Source: Trebonia sp963843745 (GTDB lineage: Bacteria; Actinomycetota; Actinomycetes; Streptosporangiales; Streptosporangiaceae). From it: a DNA stretch of 64,000 nucleotides. Shown one piece after another: positions 50,647 to 59,216 of this stretch (position 1 is the stretch's first letter; every line of letters begins with the position of its first letter). Both the position numbers and the translations under genes were made by a program. The notes beneath the pieces were generated by a model that worked only from the letters and a program-made list of their open reading frames with translations, was not told where the DNA came from and did not search any database. The DNA lies in contig CAWJLP010000007.1 of the NCBI GenBank assembly GCA_963843745.1, forward strand, positions 2,170,001 through 2,234,000, read 5' to 3'.

Positions 50647-51770
50647 CCATGGCGCCGAGGACCACGCCGCCGTTCCGTGCCGACCACGTCGGCAGCCTGC
50701 TGCGTCCCGCGGAGCTGCACGCCGCGCGGGCCGACCGGGCGGCGGGGCGCATCACCGCCGACGAGCTGCGCGCGGTCGAGGACGAGGCCATCAGGGACGC
50801 CGTCGCGATGCAGCAGCTGGTGGGGCTGAAGTCGGTGACGGACGGGGAGTTCCGGCGGGCGACCTGGCACATGGACTTCATCTACCAGATCGGGGGGATC
50901 GAGCGGGCGCCGGGCACCCTGCTGTCCACCTTCCACAACACCCAGGGGGACATCACCTTCACCCCGGACGCGATCCAGGTGACGCGGCCGCTTTCTGTGG
51001 ACAAGACGATCTTCGGCGACGACTTCGCATTCCTCCAGTCGATCGCGGGAGATTCTGTCCCCAAGCTGACCATTCCGGCGGCGTCGATGGTGCACTACCG
51101 GTCGGGCATCAGGGCCGTCGTCACCGAGGACATCTACCCTGACGTCGAGTCGTTCTGGTCCGATCTGGGCGCCGCCTACAACGCCGAGGTGCAGCGGCTG
51201 GCCGCCCAGGGCTGCCGGTACCTCCAGCTCGACGACACGTCGCTGGCCTACGTGAACGACCCGTCGCAGCGCGAGTACATCGCCGCGCGCGGCGAGGACG
51301 CCGGTCGCATTCACCTCCGGTACATCAGCCTGACCAACGCGGCGGTCGCCGGGCGGCCGGCCGACATGGCGATCACCACGCACCTGTGCCGCGGCAACTT
51401 CCAGTCCTCATGGGTGGCGTCCGGCGGTTACGACTTCGTGGCCGAAGCGCTGTTCAACGAGCTCGACGTGGACGGCTTCTTCCTCGAATTCGACGACGAG
51501 CGGTCCGGCGGCTTTGAGCCGCTGCGCTTCGTGCCGCCTGGCAAGCAAGTGGTGCTGGGCCTGGTAACCACGAAGCGGCCGGAGCTTGAATCCGCGGACG
51601 ACCTCAAGCGCCGCATCGACGAGGCGGCGAAGTACGTGCCGCTCGACCAGCTCTGCCTGTCCGGTCAGTGCGGCTTCGCCTCGACGGCGGAGGGCAACGC
51701 GCTGACGCTGGACGACGAGAAGGCGAAGCTCAGCCTCATCGTCGAAGTAGCCCAAGAGGTCTGGGGTTAG
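50643..51770 (+). CDS. MetE-like (cobalamin-independent methionine synthase C-terminal) enzyme
   Basis: This 375-residue zinc enzyme resembles YxjG/YxjH proteins. The ligands are in TTHLCRGNF (His, Cys) and LSGQCGFAST (Cys), with ADHVGSLLRP at the N-terminus and QLDDTSLAYV in the barrel. The family transfers methyl or larger groups to or from thiols; it includes methionine synthase paralogues and epoxyalkane:CoM transferase. The substrate is unknown, but linkage to an SDR and the UGSC cassette favours a catabolic C-S step over methionine synthesis. Confidence 0.8.
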   Translation: MTMAPRTTPPFRADHVGSLLRPAELHAARADRAAGRITADELRAVEDEAIRDAVAMQQLVGLKSVTDGEFRRATWHMDFIYQIGGIERAPGTLLSTFHNTQGDITFTPDAIQVTRPLSVDKTIFGDDFAFLQSIAGDSVPKLTIPAASMVHYRSGIRAVVTEDIYPDVESFWSDLGAAYNAEVQRLAAQGCRYLQLDDTSLAYVNDPSQREYIAARGEDAGRIHLRYISLTNAAVAGRPADMAITTHLCRGNFQSSWVASGGYDFVAEALFNELDVDGFFLEFDDERSGGFEPLRFVPPGKQVVLGLVTTKRPELESADDLKRRIDEAAKYVPLDQLCLSGQCGFASTAEGNALTLDDEKAKLSLIVEVAQEVWG

Positions 51771-51796
51771 CGTCGGCAGGCTCGCACGTCCCGCCC

Positions 51797-51866
51797 ACTT
51801 AGGGCGCGAAACCTACCGGAATCCGTCTGATATGTCCGGTTCTCCGGGTACTTTCGCGCCCTATGT
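51797..51866 (+). repeat. 70-bp inverted-repeat element, copy 3
   Basis: The arms ACTTAGGGCGCGAAA and TTTCGCGCCCTATGT pair with one mismatch. It is 70 bp long like copies 1 and 2, and the loop resembles copy 1 in the same orientation. The 20-bp motif follows 35 bp later, the same order as at 325-434. Confidence 0.8.
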
Positions 51867-51900
51867 CACCGCGCCCGAGAGGCAGTGGCTCCTCCCGTCC

Positions 51901-51917
51901 GATAACAGCAAGAAGTG
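51901..51917 (+). repeat. 20-bp GATAACAGC motif, copy 7
   Basis: GATAACAGCAAGAAGTG matches but for the last part and lacks the leading GCT (TCC instead). CGCCCGAGAGG lies 20 bp upstream, as before copy 5. Confidence 0.75.
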
Positions 51918-52010
51918 GTTTGCCGCTGGCGTGTTCGCGCCCCGTCGCTGAAGATCGTGCGGGATACCGCGCCGGAATCGTGGGCCAATCCCGCACAATA
52001 ATTCGATCAG

Positions 52011-52030
52011 GCTGATAACAGCAAGAAGCG
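52011..52030 (+). repeat. 20-bp GATAACAGC motif, copy 8
   Basis: It is a perfect copy of the consensus. The 16 bases before it (ACAATAATTCGATCAG) resemble those before copy 9, so the repeated unit here is about 36 bp with a 49-bp period. Confidence 0.85.
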
Positions 52031-52059
52031 GCTGGACGTCGGTACAACAATTTCATCAC

Positions 52060-52079
52060 GCTGATAACAGCAAGAAGCG
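52060..52079 (+). repeat. 20-bp GATAACAGC motif, copy 9
   Basis: It is a perfect copy, preceded by ACAACAATTTCATCAC. It lies 19 bp beyond the stop of the DUF1275 gene on the opposite strand. Confidence 0.85.
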
Positions 52080-52097
52080 CGGCGGCGCGGGGAGCGG

Positions 52098-52940
52098 CTA
52101 CTGGGGCCGCGGTGGCGGGGTGCGCCACGGGGCCGGGCGGGCGGCCAGGGCCATGGCGGCCGCGGCGGTCACCGCCAGCAGGGACAGCGCGAGCGCCAGC
52201 GCCGCTACCGGGCTCACGTAGAGGGTGAGGCTGGCGCCTGCGAGGGCGCCGGCCAGCATTGTGCCGATCGCCAGCAGGCGCCTGACCAGGTCAGACGTGG
52301 CCGTGGCATGGGTGTCGCCGGCCCGGAGGACGGTGCGGAGGTCGGCGCCGATCCCTGTGAGGGTCATGGTGAGGACCGTGGTGGTCAGGTCGGGGACGGC
52401 CAGCTTGCGGGCGACCGCGTTCTGGATGCCCATGGCGGTCGCGAGCACGGCGGCCAGTGCGTCGGTGATGGCGGGGCCGAAGGCGCCGGCGATGATGTGC
52501 GTGGTGCCGTGAGAGACGCCCGGGTCGCCGGATAGTGCCGCGAGCACAAGGGCCACGGCGGCCAGGGCGACCTCGGCCGCCGTGCCGGCGCGCAGCAGGG
52601 CGGCGCGGTCGCTGCCGACGCGGGTGATCATCGCGCCGCCAAAGCCTGCGCCGACGAGGAAGCCGGCCAGGGCGAACAGCGACGCGCTGAGGGAGAAACC
52701 GGGGGCGCCCACGATCGCGAAGCCGGCGAACACCACGTTCCCGGTCATGTTCGCGACGAAGACCCGGCCGAGCGCCAGGATCGAGATTGAGTCCACGACG
52801 CCGGTGACGACGGTCATGATCAGCAGCAGGCCCGGGAGTGGCCCGTATGCGGGGTGCGCGACGAGGGAGCGCGGGAATCCGGGCGCCCCGGGCGCCCGGG
52901 ACGCCGCCCGGGCTGGGGTGCTGCCGCTAGTGCTGGTCAT
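52098..52940 (-). CDS. DUF1275 (YoaK-like) membrane protein
   Basis: This 280-residue protein has six helices and the DUF1275 pattern: LLIMTVVTGVVDSISILALGRVFVANMTGNVVFAGFAIVG near the N-terminus and AVLATAMGIQNAVARKLAVPDLTTTVLTMTLTGIGADL in the middle. Its role is unknown; a transport role has been suggested for the family. It ends at the repeat island and is divergent from the oligopeptide importer. Confidence 0.88.
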   Translation of the reverse strand: MTSTSGSTPARAASRAPGAPGFPRSLVAHPAYGPLPGLLLIMTVVTGVVDSISILALGRVFVANMTGNVVFAGFAIVGAPGFSLSASLFALAGFLVGAGFGGAMITRVGSDRAALLRAGTAAEVALAAVALVLAALSGDPGVSHGTTHIIAGAFGPAITDALAAVLATAMGIQNAVARKLAVPDLTTTVLTMTLTGIGADLRTVLRAGDTHATATSDLVRRLLAIGTMLAGALAGASLTLYVSPVAALALALSLLAVTAAAAMALAARPAPWRTPPPRPQ

Positions 52941-53274
52941 CGTGACCTCCCGCGTCTAACGTGTCATACACGCCGAACCAGCAGGCGGCCCCCCGTCATC
53001 TCAGCACCTCGATAGATGTCCAAGATCACGCCGATCTCCACCGCTAATCACTACGCTGTCGCCAACCACGTAACCGGCGTGTAAAGGAGCTTTGTGGCAA
53101 CCCACAAGGGCAACGCGCGGCCGGACGTGGACGGATACAACCGCTCACGCGAACCGGGAGACCTCGGATCTTCCTCCTTGCAGGCACACCGAGCGAGTGA
53201 GAGTATCCAAGACAAATCTTCAGACGCTCGACTCAGCATTTGTCACATGCCGGCGTACAAATAATCACGAGTAG
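52941..53274. other. Control region of the oligopeptide importer
   Basis: This 330-bp stretch has no gene. It contains the palindrome at 53091-53108. AT-rich sequence at about 53200-53270 probably holds the promoter, but I cannot mark a clear -10/-35 pair. Confidence 0.5.
53091..53108. promoter_or_regulatory. Palindrome TTTGTGG-N4-CCACAAG before the importer
   Basis: It matches the palindrome before the PucR gene at 9650-9667 in both arms, except for the last base and the 4-bp centre. It lies 170 bp upstream of the binding-protein start. Confidence 0.55.
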
Positions 53275-54987
53275 GTGAATGCCGTGGGATATCGGCTTCT
53301 GTCAGTGCGGACCGCATGTATCGCTGGTGCGGCCGCACTCGTGGCGACGGCTGCCGCGTGCAGCTCATCACCGTCGTCTTCCAACTCCAGCGGTCCCAGC
53401 AATAGCGCCGTCGCGACCTCCGCTCCGAAGGCCGGCGGCTCGATCACGGTCCTGGAGAGCTCCGGGTACTCCGGCGCGTGGTCGACCCTCGACCCGGCGC
53501 AGAACAAGGAAGGCGCGGCTACCCAGGACTTCATGACCGCGGTCTACGGGCAGCTCTTCCAGCTCGGCACGGGCGGGACTATCGTTCCCGACCTGGCCAC
53601 CGGGTACTCGTTCAGCCCAGACGCCAAGGACGTCACGATCACGCTCCGCCAGGGCGTGAAGTTCAGCGACGGCACGCCGTTCAACGCACAGGCGGTGGAA
53701 TACAACTGGGAGCGGGACCTTGGGCCGGTCGCCATCAAGAACGGCCTCAACCCGCCGTGGCTGATCAAGGAGCAGCCGGTGCCGGCCGGCACGAAGCTCG
53801 TGCCGGGCGCCCCTCCGCCCGCTGAGCCGCCCGCCGCGGGTGTCATCCAGGTCACCGGGCCGTACACGATCGTCGTTCACCAGAGCGCGCCGAACGGCGC
53901 CTTCATCAACCAGCTGTTCGACTCGATCGCCACCTGGATCGCCTCGCCGACCGCCCTGCAGAAGGATCCCACGTCGTTCGGCCAGAACCCGGTTGGCGCC
54001 GGGCCGTTCACGGTGGTGACCAACACCCCCAACGACGAGCTCATCGTCAAGAAGAACCCGGGTTACTGGAACCCGGGCCGTCCGTACCTCGACCAGATCA
54101 CGTTCAAGACGGTCGGCAGCGACGAGGCGGCGTACGAGGCACTGCTGGCCAACCAGGGCCAGGTCTACGAGAACATGTCCACGACGCAGCTGATCGACGA
54201 GTCCGCGTCGCACTTCGAGGTGGAGAACAACCTCGGCACCTCGCCGTACGACCTGCAGCTGAACACCGCGGTCCCGCCGTTCAACAACCCCAAGGCGCGC
54301 CAGGCGATCTACGCTGCGACTGACTTCCAGCCGATCCTGCAGCACCTGTTCGGCGGCAAGTACCCGATCGTCCAGGGCTTCACCGGGCCTGGCGGCATCT
54401 GCTACCAGCAGTACGTGCAGGGGTACCAGGGATATGACCCGACGCTGGCTAAGCAGCTGATCCAGCAGAGCGGCCTGGCCAACACGACGATCCAGCTCGG
54501 CACGATCGCCCTGTCGACCGCGCAGGAATCCATGCAGGCGCTGGCCACCGAATGGGAGGCGCTCGGGCTGCATGTCAAGCAGTCGTCCTGGCCGCTGTCG
54601 GGGCTGATCGCGGCCTTCGAGGCGAACGGCGGCAAGTCCTGGCAGTCGATGGTGCAGACCGCGGGCGCCTATGACCCGGCGGGCGGCGTCGGCGTCGGCT
54701 TCCGGTTCGGATCCTATTCGCCGTTCAGTGGCGTGCACGACCCGCACCTGGACTCCCTGCTGGCGAGCGCGCAGGGCTCGACGAGCCTGTCGGTCCGGTG
54801 CGGCTACTACGACCAGGCGGCCGCGTACATCGCCAAGAACTACTACGGGCCGTTCTACTTCGCCTTCTCCCCGGCGAACATCTCGGTGCACGGCATCGCC
54901 GGGCCCGGCCTGTCCTCGCCGCTGTCCTCGGTCGCGGTTGTCCCGACTATCCCGTGGGAGCAGGTGTACTACACCCCTGGCTCCTGA
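53275..54987 (+). CDS. Oligopeptide-type ABC importer, substrate-binding lipoprotein
   Basis: This 570-residue family 5 extracellular solute-binding protein has its lipidated Cys29 in TAAAC, followed by a Ser-rich linker. The fold signature LDPAQNKEGAATQDFMTAVYGQLFQL and IVPDLATGYSFSPDAKDVTITLRQGVKFSDGTPFNAQAVEYNWER is clear. Substrates of the family include peptides, nickel, sugars and glycosides. GTG 53275 is the likely start, with a second GTG at 53284. It is the first gene of a complete five-gene importer. Confidence 0.88.
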   Translation: MNAVGYRLLSVRTACIAGAAALVATAAACSSSPSSSNSSGPSNSAVATSAPKAGGSITVLESSGYSGAWSTLDPAQNKEGAATQDFMTAVYGQLFQLGTGGTIVPDLATGYSFSPDAKDVTITLRQGVKFSDGTPFNAQAVEYNWERDLGPVAIKNGLNPPWLIKEQPVPAGTKLVPGAPPPAEPPAAGVIQVTGPYTIVVHQSAPNGAFINQLFDSIATWIASPTALQKDPTSFGQNPVGAGPFTVVTNTPNDELIVKKNPGYWNPGRPYLDQITFKTVGSDEAAYEALLANQGQVYENMSTTQLIDESASHFEVENNLGTSPYDLQLNTAVPPFNNPKARQAIYAATDFQPILQHLFGGKYPIVQGFTGPGGICYQQYVQGYQGYDPTLAKQLIQQSGLANTTIQLGTIALSTAQESMQALATEWEALGLHVKQSSWPLSGLIAAFEANGGKSWQSMVQTAGAYDPAGGVGVGFRFGSYSPFSGVHDPHLDSLLASAQGSTSLSVRCGYYDQAAAYIAKNYYGPFYFAFSPANISVHGIAGPGLSSPLSSVAVVPTIPWEQVYYTPGS

Positions 54988-55022
54988 CAACTGAATCCTC
55001 ACGACAGGAGGACGTAAGAATC

Positions 55023-56054
55023 ATGGCGCTGGTCCAGCAAACCCAGCTCCAGCAGGTTGAGCCCGGCGCGCGCGACCGCGCGCGCCGGGTCGCCGGCTCA
55101 CCGGCCCTGCGGATGGTGGGGCGGCGGCTGCTCGCCGCCATCCCGGTGCTCATCGGCGTCACCCTCCTGACGTTCGCGATCATGAGCGCGCTGCCCAACG
55201 ACACCGCCCAGGCGATCCTCGGGCTCCGTGCGAGCCCTAGCGCGGTGGCCGCGCTCAACCACACACTCGGCCTGGACCAGCCGTTCTGGCAGCGGTACTG
55301 GAACTGGCTCGTCAACGTGCTGCACGGAAACCTCGGCACGTCCATCCAGGGTCAGAGCGTCAACCACGAACTGGCCCTCCACGTGCCGACCACCCTGGGG
55401 CTGCTGCTGTACGCGCTGGTGGCCTCGGTGGTGCTCGCGATCATCGTGGCGACGCTCGCGGCGCGCAAGCCGAACGGCATCGCGGACCGGATCAGCCTCG
55501 CGGTAAGCATGCTGGGGCTGTCCATCGCGCCGTACGCGTTCGCGTTCCTGCTCATCATCGTCTTCGCGGTCAAGCTGGGCTGGTTCCCGGTCCTGTCCGG
55601 CGCCGTCACCGGCCCCGCCTCGTTCTTCAAGAACCTGACGCTGCCCGCCGCCGCGATCGGCTTCGGGTTGTTCGCGATCTACACCCGGATACTGCGGGCT
55701 GACATGGTCGAGCAGATGCAGCGCGAGGACTACATCGTCACCGCCAAGGCCAAGGGAGTCGCACCGTGGCGGGTCCTCATCAGGCACGCACTGCGGAATT
55801 CCATGTTCACCCTGATCACCATCATCGGGCTGAACCTGGGCGGGCTGGTCGGGGCGGCGGCCATCATCGAGACGATCTTCCAGGTGCAGGGCATCGGCAA
55901 CGACCTGCTGACCGGCATCAGCAACCACGACGTGCCCCTGGTCGAGGGGATCACGCTGTTCTTCGCGCTGGTGACCGTGTTCGGCAGCCTTTTCGCCGAC
56001 ATCGCCTACGCGGTACTCGACCCAAGGATCCGGTATGGTAGCTCCACTTCCTGA
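55023..56054 (+). CDS. Oligopeptide-type ABC permease, DppB-like
   Basis: This 343-residue permease has six helices. It begins after AGGAGG at about 55006. The first helix (RRLLAAIPVLIGVTLLTFAIMSALPNDTAQAILG) and the loop DYIVTAKAKGVAPWRVLIRHALRNSMFTLITIIGLNLGGLVGAAAIIETIF are typical of DppB. The start of the second permease overlaps its last 20 bases. Confidence 0.9.
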   Translation: MALVQQTQLQQVEPGARDRARRVAGSPALRMVGRRLLAAIPVLIGVTLLTFAIMSALPNDTAQAILGLRASPSAVAALNHTLGLDQPFWQRYWNWLVNVLHGNLGTSIQGQSVNHELALHVPTTLGLLLYALVASVVLAIIVATLAARKPNGIADRISLAVSMLGLSIAPYAFAFLLIIVFAVKLGWFPVLSGAVTGPASFFKNLTLPAAAIGFGLFAIYTRILRADMVEQMQREDYIVTAKAKGVAPWRVLIRHALRNSMFTLITIIGLNLGGLVGAAAIIETIFQVQGIGNDLLTGISNHDVPLVEGITLFFALVTVFGSLFADIAYAVLDPRIRYGSSTS

Positions 56055-56934
56055 CATAACGCTCGCGAGCCCCCACCCGCCGCCGCTGCCGTCCCTGGTC
56101 AACGCGCGCCGGCTGCGGACGCAGCGGATCGGCCGCGCGCTCCGGCTCTGGGTGCCCGTCGGGGTCCTGATCCTGATCCTCGCCATCTGCTTCCTGTTGC
56201 CGCTGGTCGTCACGCTGCCCTCGGGGACCAGCGGGAATATCATCTACAACAACGAGCCGCCGTTCTCGCCGGGTCACATTCTCGGCACCGACGTGCAGGG
56301 CGTCGACATCTTCTCCCAGCTCGTGTACGGCGGCCAGGTGGCGTTCGAGGTCGGCATATCCGTCACCGTCATCGGCATCGCGATCGGCGGCACGCTCGGG
56401 GTCATCGCCGCCTACTTCGGCGGCTGGGTGGACGCGGTGATCTCGCGGCTGTTCGACATCCTGATCGCGTTCCCCGCCCTGGTACTCGCCCTGGTGATCG
56501 CCGAGGGGCTCGGGCCGAGCGAGATGCACGTGATCTGGGCGCTGGCGGTGTTCGGCATCCCAGCGATCGGCCGGGTCGCGCGCGGCGCCACGCTGACGAT
56601 ACGGGGGCTCCCGTTCATGACCGCCGCCAGGCTGGCCGGCACCCGCCGCTGGCGGATCATCGCCCGCCACATCGTGCCGAACATCATGCCGAACATCGTG
56701 ACGTTCAGCCTGCTCGGCCTCGGCATCATCATCATCCTCGAAGGCGCCCTTGACTTCCTCGGCTACGGTATCCCGGCACCGACGCCCAGCTGGGGCAACA
56801 TGATCTCGAGGGGCCAGCAGATCCTGTCGGTCCAGCCGGAGTACGTGCTGATCCCGTCGATCGCCCTGCTGATCACGGTGGCGGCGCTGAACATGCTCGG
56901 CGACGCGCTGCGCGAACGATGGAGTACCCAATGA
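56035..56934 (+). CDS. Oligopeptide-type ABC permease, DppC-like
   Basis: This 299-residue permease shows the DppC signature: HILGTDVQGVDIFSQLVYGGQVAFEVGISVTVIGIAIGGTLGVIAAYFGGWVD, and the cytoplasmic loop PFMTAARLAGTRRWRIIARHIVPNIMPNIV. It ends in the ATGA overlap with the first ATPase gene. Confidence 0.9.
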   Translation: MVAPLPDITLASPHPPPLPSLVNARRLRTQRIGRALRLWVPVGVLILILAICFLLPLVVTLPSGTSGNIIYNNEPPFSPGHILGTDVQGVDIFSQLVYGGQVAFEVGISVTVIGIAIGGTLGVIAAYFGGWVDAVISRLFDILIAFPALVLALVIAEGLGPSEMHVIWALAVFGIPAIGRVARGATLTIRGLPFMTAARLAGTRRWRIIARHIVPNIMPNIVTFSLLGLGIIIILEGALDFLGYGIPAPTPSWGNMISRGQQILSVQPEYVLIPSIALLITVAALNMLGDALRERWSTQ

Positions 56935-57923
56935 CCGACGCTCTGCTGCAGGTCGATGACCTGCGGGTCACCTTCGCGGTCGGCGGCCGCGAGGTGCGCG
57001 CCGTCGACGGCGTTAGCTTCACGGTTTCCCCGGGCGCGACGCTCGCCATCATCGGCGAGTCCGGTTCAGGGAAGACCGTCAGCTGCCGGGCGATCATGGG
57101 GCTGCTGCCGGCGGGCACCGCCATCGGCGGGTCCGCCCGGCTGCGCGGCACCGAGCTGCTCGGCCTGTCGGACGCCGAGCTGCGCAAGCACCGCGGCTCC
57201 GACCTGGCGATGGTGTTCCAGGACCCGGCGCGGTCGCTGAACCCGACGATGCGGATCGGCCTGCAGATCACCGAGGCCATCACGACGCACCGCAAGGTGA
57301 GCAAGCGCGAGGCGCAGACGCAGGCGATCGAGCTGCTGCGGCTGGTGCGCATGCCGGCGGCCGAGCGCCGCTTCCACGAGTACCCGCACCAGCTGTCCGG
57401 CGGCATGCGGCAGCGCGTCATGATCGCGATCGCGCTGGCCTGCCGGCCCAAGGTGCTGATCGCCGACGAGGCCACGACCGCGCTCGACGTGACCACCCAG
57501 GCGCAGATCATGGAGCTGCTGCTCGACCTCCAGGACGAGCTGGACATGGCGCTGATCATGATCAGCCACGACCTCGGCCTCGCCGCCTCGTACGCGGACG
57601 AGGTCATCGTCATGTACGCGGGCAAGATCGTGGAGCAGGCGCCGGCGGCCGGGCTGTTCGGCGCCGGGGGCGCCGTCCGGATGCGGTACACCCGGGCGCT
57701 GCTCGACGCGATCCCGCACGTGGAGAGGTCGGCGCACACGCCGCTGCCTGTCGTCGGCGGGCGGCCGCCCGACCCGACCGCGCTGCCGCCGGGGTGCTCG
57801 TTCGCCCCGCGCTGCCAGTACGCCGAGGACGACTGCCTGGCCAAGATGCCGGCGCTGACCGAGCACGTTCCCGGTCACCGCTGGGCCTGCTGGCATCCCT
57901 GCGAGAACGGAGGTGCGGCGTGA
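56931..57923 (+). CDS. Oligopeptide-type ABC ATPase, DppD-like
   Basis: This 330-residue ATPase has Walker A GESGSGKT, signature QLSGGMRQRVMIAIALACRPKVLIADEATTALD (with Walker B) and the oligopeptide C-terminal domain with clustered Cys (PPGCSFAPRCQYAEDDCLAKMP). The ATG at 56931 overlaps the permease stop. The last Cys motif may hold an iron-sulfur cluster, as has been proposed for some members. Confidence 0.9.
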   Translation: MTDALLQVDDLRVTFAVGGREVRAVDGVSFTVSPGATLAIIGESGSGKTVSCRAIMGLLPAGTAIGGSARLRGTELLGLSDAELRKHRGSDLAMVFQDPARSLNPTMRIGLQITEAITTHRKVSKREAQTQAIELLRLVRMPAAERRFHEYPHQLSGGMRQRVMIAIALACRPKVLIADEATTALDVTTQAQIMELLLDLQDELDMALIMISHDLGLAASYADEVIVMYAGKIVEQAPAAGLFGAGGAVRMRYTRALLDAIPHVERSAHTPLPVVGGRPPDPTALPPGCSFAPRCQYAEDDCLAKMPALTEHVPGHRWACWHPCENGGAA

Positions 57924-59068
57924 CCGTGCCGGAGCCGAGCGCGACGCCAGCCGGCAGCGAACCGCGGCCAGCGGAGCCGGCCAAGCCCGCGACGCCGGCC
58001 GCCGGCGACCCGCTGCTGTCCGTGCGCGACCTGGTCCAGGAGTTCACCGTGCGCGAGCGCGGCGGCGGCAAGGCCGGCATCGTGCAGGCCGTGTCCGGCG
58101 TGTCGTTCGACATCATGCCCGGCGAGACGCTGGGCATCGTGGGCGAGACCGGCTCGGGCAAGTCCACCCTGGCCAGGGCGATCCTGCAGGCGCCGCGGCC
58201 CAAGTCGGGCTCGGTGACCTTCCGCGGCACGGAGCTGACGAAGCTCCGCGGCGGCAGCCTCCTGCAGGCCCGACGGCACATGCAGTTCGTGTTCCAGGAC
58301 CCGTTCGGGTCCCTGGACCCGAAGTGGAAGGTGCGGTCGATCGTCGCCGAGCCGCTGGTCGCCTATCACACCGGCAACGGGACGGCCAGGCGCAAGCGGG
58401 TCAACGAGCTCCTGGACCTGGTTGGCATGGACCCGGCGCGGTACGCCAAGCGGCACCCCAGGGAGCTGTCCGGCGGGCAGGCGCAGCGGGTCGCGATCGC
58501 CCGCGCGGTGGCACTCGAACCATCGCTGCTCATCTGCGACGAGGCAGTGTCCTCGCTCGACGTGCTCATCCAGGCGCAGGTGCTGAACCTGTTCGAGCGG
58601 CTGCGCACCGAACTCGGCCTGTCCTACCTGTTCATCGCCCACGACCTGGCGCTCGTCAAGCAGGTCAGCGACCGGGTAGCGGTGATGTACCTGGGCAAGC
58701 TCTGCGAGACGGGCCCGGGCGAGGCGGTGTACCGCGAGCCGCTGCACCCCTACACCAGGGCGCTCCTCGACTCGATCCCGTCCACCGAGCCCGGCGCCGC
58801 GCGGGCCAGCTCCGTCATCCAGGGCGAGCCGCCGTCGCCGATCAACCCGCCCAGCGGCTGCCGGTTCCGCACCCGGTGCCCGCGCGCCACCGACCTGTGC
58901 GCCGAGGAGGAACCAAGGCCCAGGGAGCTGGCGCCCGGCCACGCGGTCGCCTGCCACTTCCCGCTGATCGAGCCGCCTCCGGCTGAGTCGGCGGAAAGCA
59001 CGTCGGCGGCGAACGGGACGGCGCCGGCCGCCGCGCCCGCGCCTCCCACCGCCAAGGTGCAGGGATAG
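57920..59068 (+). CDS. Oligopeptide-type ABC ATPase, DppF-like
   Basis: This 382-residue ATPase has Walker A GETGSGKST, signature ELSGGQAQRVAIARAVALEPSLLICDEAVSSLD, and the C-terminal Cys domain (PSGCRFRTRCPRATDLC). An Ala/Pro-rich extension of about 35 residues begins the protein, and one of 25 ends it. The GTG start overlaps the DppD stop (GTGA). It is the last gene of the importer operon. Confidence 0.9.
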   Translation: MTVPEPSATPAGSEPRPAEPAKPATPAAGDPLLSVRDLVQEFTVRERGGGKAGIVQAVSGVSFDIMPGETLGIVGETGSGKSTLARAILQAPRPKSGSVTFRGTELTKLRGGSLLQARRHMQFVFQDPFGSLDPKWKVRSIVAEPLVAYHTGNGTARRKRVNELLDLVGMDPARYAKRHPRELSGGQAQRVAIARAVALEPSLLICDEAVSSLDVLIQAQVLNLFERLRTELGLSYLFIAHDLALVKQVSDRVAVMYLGKLCETGPGEAVYREPLHPYTRALLDSIPSTEPGAARASSVIQGEPPSPINPPSGCRFRTRCPRATDLCAEEEPRPRELAPGHAVACHFPLIEPPPAESAESTSAANGTAPAAAPAPPTAKVQG

Positions 59069-59216
59069 CCGGAGTCAGGACCCTGCCGAAAATCTTCATT
59101 CCGAACGGACTCGTGATGACTCGCGGACCCGACCAGGTGCACCCGGCATAGTGGGCCACGCGGGACCGTGATGGATGTCCTTAATCGTTAGTCTTCTCCG
59201 ACCGAAGGAAGAGCGG

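Larger units (their letters stand above)
51771..52097. other. Gene-free repeat island
   Basis: The island holds a 70-bp inverted-repeat element, three copies of the 20-bp motif (51901, 52011, 52060) and a 9-bp hairpin (51957-51996, GTGCGGGAT). No gene is present. Confidence 0.75.

Noticed and set aside
52011..52079. Repeat pair with 29-bp spacing as a mini CRISPR
   Set aside because: Only two units here, the bases between them are themselves repeated in part, and the motif is dispersed over the window with no cas genes.
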